DNA of 45,190 nt from the NCBI GenBank assembly GCA_002368735.1, contig DFEQ01000027.1:1-45190 (forward strand), written 5' to 3'. Positions 40,501 through 45,190 of the stretch are shown piece after piece (within the stretch, counting starts at the first letter, position 1; each line of letters begins with the position of its first letter). The notes under the pieces were generated by a model. The model made no database searches. It saw only the letters and a list, made by a program, of their open reading frames with translations, and was not told the DNA's origin. This DNA is from Christensenella sp. UBA3798. Its GTDB lineage: Bacteria; Bacillota; Clostridia; Christensenellales; CAG-1252. The position numbers were made by a program, and so were the translations under genes.

Positions 40501-40615
40501 CGGGGAAGGCGAGCGCCTCCAAGCACCTGCCGAAGTCAAGGACGTCGTCAAGCGTTTCGCAAAGGTGTTCGCGATAATAGTCGAGCGGCTTAAAATGCGC
40601 GTTTTCCGGTTTCAT
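37568..40615 (-). CDS. GH38 alpha-mannosidase
   Basis: This 1015-residue cytosolic enzyme has the GH38 layout: an N-terminal helical and beta part, then the catalytic domain with the zinc-binding HSHIDLAWKWR (about residue 267), the nucleophile Asp in MNIDAFGFNAGLPKIL (about 380), GNHGGGPLPV with another zinc-site His, and a large C-terminal beta-sandwich region (residues about 640-1015). Family members remove alpha-linked mannose; bacterial forms act on N-glycan or mannan fragments. The ribosome binding site is GGAGGG. It has its own consensus promoter and a palindromic site in its leader. Together with GH125, it suggests handling of alpha-mannosides. Confidence 0.92.
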   Translation of the reverse strand: MKPENAHFKPLDYYREHLCETLDDVLDFGRCLEALAFPVLTAYHGWEGSEEQPLPNPESMLSRPVFDPAKKGENNIKTGWMMQELGLPYIAKFFDKKEYGNYGFTYYTELDLDIYCDDHAVELYSYMGGHFDLGCAPDGKPHYAFIRVDSPNKNPISDIVSRYYLKGLQGTNDKIADLARSLRAGCHLLSTSNRRENLYVQGEVPIQKGKLTEEERKELTACLVATANFVISALREDTILSKLDAALDMLEPVAAYAKRFTIHFIGHSHIDLAWKWRYPETLECMKGTFETQLGLMERNPDYVYVDTSAVLWRDLKAKYPEFWARVKAAADRGQFEPQGGMWCETDGQCVGEESWFRQIEMGQKTCLDIIGKKATVAMNIDAFGFNAGLPKILKNAGLNYFVTQKLRYNEYNLFPYVHFWWEGDDGSRILTLHEYPGHSNHIEYDELAKTVRVHHLTDGFYNIALLWGYGNHGGGPLPVMMDRLDDLKKQRVFPNIKFCGLTEWYNILTSTEDLSTLPVVKNELFLETHQKTFTVQSKTKYLNRECERALLNDESLQAATKEYRDLTVAWEKELFGQFHDILAGTSMLKVYLDMYEEYDKAFEIINKANAECAAAALGVGEETYVFNPCSVAVDTPVIVDKAPAADYGYAVDEGGVKHPYQRTADGKTAVYLTGVKPYSFTKLTFEGGAPKSSITVDGSTVDNGAVKAVFDMEKGVITSLMKGGKEYSGGAIGGFKVLEDTLSRDYDSWNFGFTGKEWDFKCFDCDVVEKGPARVVVRAQYSFGIWTEKKPYFGTYLWHTPAVDYPTSFLTQDFIFYPGDPMIRCVLHADWWENGKDLKLSAETAIKEPRAFYKVPFGRLERPVKRETPYEKARFEVPAMTYADIVGSDGCCFALLNRSKHGYDTLNGRVRLTILTSPSGSDVGKVPDNTADRGKHTIEYAFLPHTAEEDIEDIAMTYERGVMVLAGSNAPAVTLGKSLLDAPSGKRVTSARLLKDGRVFYRTLAKDGKLGKEIK

Positions 40616-40638
40616 CTTTTGGCTCCCTCCGATCGTTT

Positions 40639-40704
40639 CAAAGGTACGGATATACCTTTGCTTTTGTCGCTACATATTATACTTTTCGCGTGAGCGCGTG
40701 TCAA
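40639..40704 (-). promoter_or_regulatory. GH38 promoter with downstream operator
   Basis: On the minus strand consensus TTGACA (40699-40704), 17 nt, TATAAT (40676-40681). Downstream in the leader lies the palindrome CAAAGGTA-N6-TACCTTTG (40639-40660), a good place for a repressor. It does not match the usual catabolite-repression (cre) pattern. Confidence 0.7.
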
Positions 40705-40722
40705 TCAAAACCATCGAGCAGT

Positions 40723-40764
40723 AAAAAAAGTCCGCTGATCTCGAAGAAAACGGCGGACTTTTTT
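40723..40764 (-). terminator. Terminator of the GH31 gene
   Basis: AAGTCCGC (40728-40735) pairs with GCGGACTT (40753-40760); T7 follows on the minus strand. It separates the GH31 transcript from the GH38 promoter. Confidence 0.8.
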
Positions 40765-40780
40765 ACTATTGAAAAACCTA

Positions 40781-43105
40781 TTATTTCGCCATTCCGCTCG
40801 CGATCTTGCCCGCTTTTACGGCAAAGTCGGCGGTACAAATCTTGCCTTCCGAATAGATGACGACGGTATAGGTGCGGTCGATGGTCGTATTGTTCTCGGC
40901 GAGGATCTCAAACGCGTCGCCCGTTTTCTTGCAAGCAAAGCGGTTGGTCACCCCCTCCCCTTCGTTGAGGATGAGCTCGGCGGCGTCTTTTGCATAAAGC
41001 TCCACGCGGAGAGTTTCGGGCACTCGGTCGTAGAGACTCGTGCAGTCGGGTTGATAGGCTACGCCGCCCCCCACCTTGACGTACATCGGCAAGCCCTCTT
41101 TCTTAAACATCGGAGCATCTGCCGTGATGGTCTCATCACCGTGGAAACGCTCCTTTGTCCACAGGTTCACCCACTCTCCTTCGGGGAGATAGACCGTGCG
41201 CTCGGTCACGTCCTTCTCGGTCACGGGAGCGACGAGGATATGGTCGCCGAGGTAGAATTCGTCGTCCACGGCGTATAGCTCCGTGCGCTCGGTGTGGTTA
41301 TAAAAGAGGGGGCGAATGATGGGCTCGCCCGTTATAGACCCGTGGATCGCGTAGGAATACACGGTGGGGATAAAGCGATAGCGGAAGGTCAGGCAATCGC
41401 GGTAGAGTTCCCTCGCCTCTTCGGGACAATTCCAGGGCCACTTGGCGGTGGAGTTCTCGCCGTTGTGCATCCTCGGCATGGGGCAGAATATCATACTCTG
41501 GCACATACGGCGCGCGATGTTATTGATCTCAAACTGCATTTCGTCGGGGGTGAGATCGGTCACGCTGCCGCGCATGAAGCCGCCGAGGTCGTAGCCGCAC
41601 AGGGTGAAGCCCGCCATACCCGCGTTGATGATATACCAGATATCCTCCTTGAAGCGGTGGATGCCGAACTGGGTGTCGCCCGCCCACGGAAGCGCGTACC
41701 GCTGACTGCCGATGCCGCCGCCCCTGGAGAGCGCCATATGGTTCTTGACGCCGTTCTCCGCCATAACGTCGGAGATCACGCGATTCCACATCGCGCCGAA
41801 GAGGTTTCTCGAGGGGATACCGGGGAGCACCTCGCCGCTGACGCGGTCGGAGTGGTCGGTCCACCACTGCGTCACGCCGTCCTTGATGCGGGGGACGAGG
41901 AAGGTCTTATAGTACTCTATGCCGCGCTCCGTCGCGACGTCGGGCACCGTCTCGCTCTTGACTTGGCGCAAGAGCCCCTCAGCGATAGCGGGGATGGCGG
42001 TAGAAGGCTTGAAGGCGCAGGAATTGATGTGGAGTACCGTCTTGATATTCTCCTTCTCGAGGGTCTTGATCATCCCCGGGCCGTCACCGAAATCGGGGTG
42101 CCAATTGTAGTCGTCGGAGGGATAGCCCCAGCCGCCGAGATAATCGCGGATAAAGTTTACGCCGCCGCGCCACGGACCGTCGATAACGATCGCCTCGCAG
42201 GGGTAGCCCTCGCGGCGCATCCTACCCGTGTCCTCGATGGCGCCCTGCGCACGCTCGAAACTCAAACTGCTGCACCAGTAGCCCATCAGCCACTTCTTGG
42301 GGAACTGATTGGTGCCCACTATCTTGGCGTAGCTCTTCGTGATCTCGGAAGTACTCCCGCAAAAGACGAAGATATCGTAGTCGCCTCCGGGAGAAGAAAG
42401 AAACCACTCGTCCGCCTTTGTCTTCGCCATATCGAAATAGACGTGCGGCCACGGGTTGTTGAAGAAAAAGCCGTACCCCCTCGAACTCAAGAAATAGGGG
42501 ATGGGGAAACCGCCGTAGTCGCCCACTTTGGCGCCCCCCTTCTCTGCAAAGATATCGGCGGACTCGCCCGTCCTATCCACCTTATAGATACGCGCGCCGA
42601 AGCCGGAATACCGCTCGTTATCCAAGCGCTCGAACTCGGTATAGGAGCGCATACCGCTGTAATCGGCGGGCTTATCCGTAAAGCGTGCGCCGCCGTTTTT
42701 GGTCTTCAGAAGGGTCTGTCCCTCGCGCGTTTTGAACTCGAACTCCCCGCTCTTCATATCGAATACGAGGGTCAAGCGAGCACCCGAAAAGGTGATGACG
42801 CCGTCTGCAAGGGTATAGTCGTAGGGAGCCTTCTCCCAATCCGTCCGGATGAGCCCCAAGCGCTCCGTCACCGTCCGATCCACCATGGCGCCCGGCTGGG
42901 TGATGCGTAGCCTAAGGACATTGTCAAAGCAGTTCTCGATGATGATCTCCCGCCCCGAGGTCGTGATGACGGTGACCCCCTTGTCGTGCCTGTATTCCCC
43001 CTTGAGGGTCAGCTCGGGCGAAAGGTAGTCGTCCGTTTCCAGAACGCTGTCGATATACTCCGAATCGTATAAGGCGTCGGGATGTATCTTCAAGATTTTT
43101 TCCAT
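40781..43105 (-). CDS. GH31 alpha-glycosidase
   Basis: This 774-residue protein has the GH31 fold: an N-terminal beta-sandwich, then a TIM barrel with WLMGYWCSSLSFE, the nucleophile Asp in WWTDHSD (about residue 417), and SQRYALPWAGD with the acid/base Asp (about 473), followed by a distal beta-domain (GDHILVAPVTEKDVTERTVYLP). There is no signal peptide, so it is cytosolic. GH31 includes alpha-glucosidases, alpha-xylosidases and others. The usual WxDxNE is here WTDHSD, so the specificity is not clear from sequence. AAAGGAG precedes the ATG, with a consensus promoter 40 nt upstream. Confidence 0.9.
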   Translation of the reverse strand: MEKILKIHPDALYDSEYIDSVLETDDYLSPELTLKGEYRHDKGVTVITTSGREIIIENCFDNVLRLRITQPGAMVDRTVTERLGLIRTDWEKAPYDYTLADGVITFSGARLTLVFDMKSGEFEFKTREGQTLLKTKNGGARFTDKPADYSGMRSYTEFERLDNERYSGFGARIYKVDRTGESADIFAEKGGAKVGDYGGFPIPYFLSSRGYGFFFNNPWPHVYFDMAKTKADEWFLSSPGGDYDIFVFCGSTSEITKSYAKIVGTNQFPKKWLMGYWCSSLSFERAQGAIEDTGRMRREGYPCEAIVIDGPWRGGVNFIRDYLGGWGYPSDDYNWHPDFGDGPGMIKTLEKENIKTVLHINSCAFKPSTAIPAIAEGLLRQVKSETVPDVATERGIEYYKTFLVPRIKDGVTQWWTDHSDRVSGEVLPGIPSRNLFGAMWNRVISDVMAENGVKNHMALSRGGGIGSQRYALPWAGDTQFGIHRFKEDIWYIINAGMAGFTLCGYDLGGFMRGSVTDLTPDEMQFEINNIARRMCQSMIFCPMPRMHNGENSTAKWPWNCPEEARELYRDCLTFRYRFIPTVYSYAIHGSITGEPIIRPLFYNHTERTELYAVDDEFYLGDHILVAPVTEKDVTERTVYLPEGEWVNLWTKERFHGDETITADAPMFKKEGLPMYVKVGGGVAYQPDCTSLYDRVPETLRVELYAKDAAELILNEGEGVTNRFACKKTGDAFEILAENNTTIDRTYTVVIYSEGKICTADFAVKAGKIASGMAK

Positions 43106-43136
43106 TTGTTTCTCCTTTTCTTGATGGATCGCGTGT

Positions 43137-43166
43137 ATTATACAACCGCGGCGCTTCTACTGTCAA
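43137..43166 (-). promoter_or_regulatory. GH31 promoter
   Basis: On the minus strand TTGACA (43161-43166), 18 nt, TATAAT (43137-43142): both boxes are perfect. Confidence 0.75.
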
Positions 43167-43195
43167 TTTTATTTGTTCGGCGCGCCCTGCACCGT

Positions 43196-43236
43196 AAAAA
43201 AACCTACCCATCGCATTGTTTTGCGAAAAGGATAGG
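43196..43236 (-). terminator. Terminator of the clpP pair
   Basis: CCTACCC (43203-43209) pairs with GGATAGG (43230-43236), one wobble pair; T7 follows on the minus strand. Confidence 0.65.
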
Positions 43237-43268
43237 TCGCTTTCTTTTATTCCGCCCGAAAAAAAGGC

Positions 43269-43799
43269 TTACACCTTGTCGATGATGCCGTCGATGAGAC
43301 CGTAAGCCAGCGCTTCCTCCGCGCTCATCCAATTATCCCTCTCGCAATCGGCGTGCAGTGTCTCGATGGGCTTGCCGCTATTCTCCGCCATGATGCGCTC
43401 CAACTCCTCCCGCAATCGACGGATGCTCGCTGCCGTCTTTTGCAGAGCAGTCTCCGTCTCCCTTGCCGCATGATTGAAGGTCATCAAGGGCTGATGGATG
43501 AGTATCCTGCTGTGCGGCAGGGCAAACCTCTTGCCCTTCTCCCCGCAAGAGAGAAGGAACGCCCCCATCGACGCCGCCATCCCGCAACAAACGGTGGAAA
43601 CGGGCGACTTGATATACCGCATCGTATCGTAGATAGCCAGTCCGTCGACGATGCTGCCGCCGTTGGAATTGATATACAGTTTTATTTCACGCGTGTCGTC
43701 TTCCTGTTCGAGCGCCAGCAATTTGATGATAACGTTCATCGCCGATTGCTCGTTGACTTCTCCGTTTAAAAACACGATCCTTGACCTTTCCTTCATCAT
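43269..43799 (-). CDS. clpP: ClpP-family serine protease, catalytically complete
   Basis: This 176-residue ClpP-type subunit has INSNGGSIVDGLAIYD, the nucleophile in CCGMAASMGAFLL (Ser77), the catalytic His in SRILIHQPL (His102) and the Asp in LHADCERDNWMSAEEAL (Asp151, 49 residues after the His, as in canonical ClpP). Canonical ClpP is about 195 residues; the N-terminal axial loop region is shorter here. Family members form two stacked heptamers and degrade proteins fed by Clp ATPases. It starts one base after the stop of a paralogue whose active site is lost (43801-44355); the GGGGAGAG site lies inside that gene. No clpX or trigger-factor gene is adjacent, so this is probably an extra copy. 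Confidence 0.88.
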   Translation of the reverse strand: MMKERSRIVFLNGEVNEQSAMNVIIKLLALEQEDDTREIKLYINSNGGSIVDGLAIYDTMRYIKSPVSTVCCGMAASMGAFLLSCGEKGKRFALPHSRILIHQPLMTFNHAARETETALQKTAASIRRLREELERIMAENSGKPIETLHADCERDNWMSAEEALAYGLIDGIIDKV

Positions 43800-43800
43800 C

Positions 43801-44355
43801 TTACTCTCCCCTCTCGAGTACCTTATCTATGATCCCGTACGCAAGCGCTTCTTTTGCCGTAAATTCCATGCCGACTTCGCAATCCGAATGTATCTTGGAT
43901 AGATCGTGCGAAGTGGCTTTTGCCATCAGCTCCTCAAAGACCGCTCTGCCCTTGGCGGCTTCGCGCGCCGCGATCTCGATCTCGGTCTGTTGGTTGGCGC
44001 CCGCCGAAAGCATCCCCGTCGTCTGGTCCAACGAGATGACGGAGTGCTTCAACGCGTACCTCTTACCCTTGGTGCAACACGCCAAGAGGAGGGTGGTGTA
44101 TCCCATCACTTCGCCCATAGCTGTGGCGGAAACGTCGTTGGGGATGGCGCATATCGTATCGTATATCGCCAAGATGTCGAGGGCGCCGCCGTACGCCGTG
44201 CCGAAATAGATGTGGATATCCGCCTTATCGTCCTCTGCGCTGAGTTGCAACAAGCGGCAGATGGTTTCAGCCGCGACTTCGGCGGTCACGGGGCCGTAAA
44301 GCATAATGATCCTGCTTTCTTCGAGCTTTTCTTCCAAACTCTTTTGTCTTGTCAT
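43801..44355 (-). CDS. ClpP paralogue lacking catalytic Ser and His (ClpR-like)
   Basis: This 184-residue protein aligns with the downstream ClpP along its length (GTAYGGALDILAIYDTI; TKGKRYALKHSV; TAKEALAYGIIDKV). The nucleophile position reads MGEVMGY (Val83 for Ser), the His position reads SVISLDQTTG (Asp110 for His), and the Asp is kept (HSDCE, Asp158). It should therefore have no protease activity. ATG 44355 follows GAGG; longer in-frame starts do not fit. By analogy with cyanobacterial ClpR or actinobacterial and Listeria mixed rings, it may form heteromeric rings with the active subunit. Confidence 0.82.
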   Translation of the reverse strand: MTRQKSLEEKLEESRIIMLYGPVTAEVAAETICRLLQLSAEDDKADIHIYFGTAYGGALDILAIYDTICAIPNDVSATAMGEVMGYTTLLLACCTKGKRYALKHSVISLDQTTGMLSAGANQQTEIEIAAREAAKGRAVFEELMAKATSHDLSKIHSDCEVGMEFTAKEALAYGIIDKVLERGE

Positions 44356-44426
44356 AAGTACCTCACCTTGGATGCGGGTAGGCGCCCGCCGTCCTCTATT
44401 TGTTTTCGCTCGGAAAATATATTTTG

Positions 44427-44456
44427 ATTTTATCACAACAACCTGCTTTAGGTCAA
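44427..44456 (-). promoter_or_regulatory. Promoter of the clpR-like/clpP operon
   Basis: On the minus strand TTGACC (44451-44456), 18 nt, TAAAAT (44427-44432), about 70 nt before the ATG. Confidence 0.6.
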
Positions 44457-44474
44457 TGCCTTATCAACGAGATG

Positions 44475-44504
44475 TTGACAGATATGGCAATTATAGGCTA
44501 TAAT
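44475..44504 (+). promoter_or_regulatory. Promoter of the 44551 gene
   Basis: TTGACA (44475-44480), 18 nt, TATAAT (44499-44504): both boxes are perfect. The start region of this promoter lies back to back with the divergent clp promoter. Confidence 0.75.
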
Positions 44505-44550
44505 TTCTATCACAAAAGCCACGTGCTTTTACGCATACGGGAGATACACT

Positions 44551-45190
44551 ATGGAAGAAATTTTTAAACATTACGAAGCGTTTTACAATATGGTGCTTTC
44601 CACCACCATCATGTCCAATGCTACGACAGCGGAATTTGAAAAAGACGCAGATACGATCATCAGGTTCATCGGCACCGCCTACAAACTGGAGGACGCCCTC
44701 GTGGAGGAGTGCAAGAGCATTATTTTAGACGACCTCTCCACCCTCGGTCTGACCACCGACCAACAAGCGATGTACGGGGTGCGCTCGTTCGGGGACAGCT
44801 TCTCCGCTCGCGACGTGCTGTTTGACATCAAGGGCGACGTGCTTACCAAGCTCCAACGCTTGACGCAGACACTTAATCTGGAGATCAACCCCGGGTGGTT
44901 CGACTATTCTCACTATAAGACCTATCAGGCGGAGGTCCGCTTCGCCAAGATACGCACCACAGCCGCCGCGGGCGAGCTGGTCGCCACGAGGCAAGTGGGA
45001 GTGTTGCAAGCCCTCGGCATCGGCTGCGCCCGAGACCTCGACGAGGCGATACACCGCTTGACGCAATGCGTGGTGTGGGGCGACATCCCCTCCATGTACT
45101 ATTTGGCGAACGTCTATCGTTTGGCGAAGGACAAAGCAAGGTCCAAAATATGCTACGAACTGGCGGAATTGTCCGAAAAGTATTTAAAGA
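44551..45190 (+). CDS. Sel1-like repeat protein, truncated by the window end
   Basis: The frame is open from ATG 44551 (GGGAGA 8 nt before) to the last base, at least 213 residues, so the 3' end is missing. The N-terminus is acidic and helical (MEEIFKHYEAFYNMVLS). A later segment (ALGIGCARDLDEAIHRLTQC, then WGDIPSMYYLANVYRLAKD) fits a Sel1/TPR-like helical repeat: x-G-x-x-x-D-x-x-x-A and G-x-x-x-A-x-x-x-L-A-x-x-Y. Such repeats bind other proteins. No enzyme motif is visible in the part available. It is divergent from the clp pair. Confidence 0.65.
   Translation, partial: MEEIFKHYEAFYNMVLSTTIMSNATTAEFEKDADTIIRFIGTAYKLEDALVEECKSIILDDLSTLGLTTDQQAMYGVRSFGDSFSARDVLFDIKGDVLTKLQRLTQTLNLEINPGWFDYSHYKTYQAEVRFAKIRTTAAAGELVATRQVGVLQALGIGCARDLDEAIHRLTQCVVWGDIPSMYYLANVYRLAKDKARSKICYELAELSEKYLK

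Noticed and set aside
39200..40693. Plus-strand frame of 497 codons opposite GH38
   Set aside because: Antisense shadow; composition is rich in Val, His and Arg, and no ribosome binding site fits.
41294..42910. Plus-strand frame of 538 codons opposite GH31
   Set aside because: Antisense shadow with low-complexity composition; GH31 catalytic motifs are on the minus strand.

Overview
The window looks like a chromosomal segment of an uncultured Clostridia-type member of the Bacillota, probably a gut anaerobe. The grounds are strong AGGAGG-type ribosome binding sites, tightly packed operons, lysine synthesis by the DapL aminotransferase route, CxxCG-rich surface repeats, a rich set of carbohydrate-active enzymes, and moderately high G+C with compact intergenic hairpin terminators. 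I cannot name the species. The first 1.45 kb is clearly more A+T-rich than the rest and reads as an import.

Layout. (1) 1-1870: a GIY-YIG homing-type endonuclease with four C-terminal NUMOD1-like repeats, split by a -1 frameshift lying exactly on an A AAA AAG slippery heptamer, then an array of short palindromes joined by a constant linker. (2) 1871-11090, minus strand: dapA-dapB-dapF-dapL-lysA-malQ, an M29 aminopeptidase, a YolD-like protein and a PfkB sugar-phosphate kinase; together a nearly complete meso-DAP/lysine block. A second palindrome array sits exactly at the dapL stop codon. (3) 11272-13469: a secreted CE4 polysaccharide deacetylase, a four-helix membrane protein and a TetR regulator. 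(4) 13757-21027: rhaB-rhaA-rhaD, a GH106-like alpha-L-rhamnosidase and a GH125 mannosidase in one plus-strand operon. (5) 21116-22971: two related Cro/C1-type regulators, one anchored in the membrane with a large Cys-rich outer region. (6) 23270-25627: a GH4 enzyme of the LplD (alpha-galacturonidase) type divergent from an AraC regulator. With the rhamnose operon it points to use of rhamnogalacturonan fragments. (7) 25999-28732: an FAD desaturase-like oxidoreductase coupled to an FNR/[2Fe-2S] reductase. (8) 28803-31421: a membrane protein with a K+-channel-like pore loop, two Rossmann/RCK-like domains and a C-terminal RyR domain, divergent from a family-6 uracil/hypoxanthine-DNA glycosylase. 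(9) 32120-34043: small membrane proteins and a MaoC-fold protein. (10) 34162-43105: an unassigned alpha/alpha-toroid protein, a GH16 lipoprotein with a large insertion, GH38 and GH31. (11) 43269-44355: an active ClpP next to a ClpP paralogue that has lost its catalytic Ser and His. (12) 44551-end: an open Sel1-like gene.

The signals I find most unusual are: three arrays of different palindromes separated by near-constant 7-10 nt linkers, with one palindrome shared between arrays that have different linkers; several genes whose -10 box lies 6-7 nt before the ATG and that lack a Shine-Dalgarno sequence, implying leaderless mRNAs; the pore-loop/Rossmann/RyR protein as a candidate ligand-gated channel or defence effector; and the ClpP/dead-ClpP pair.
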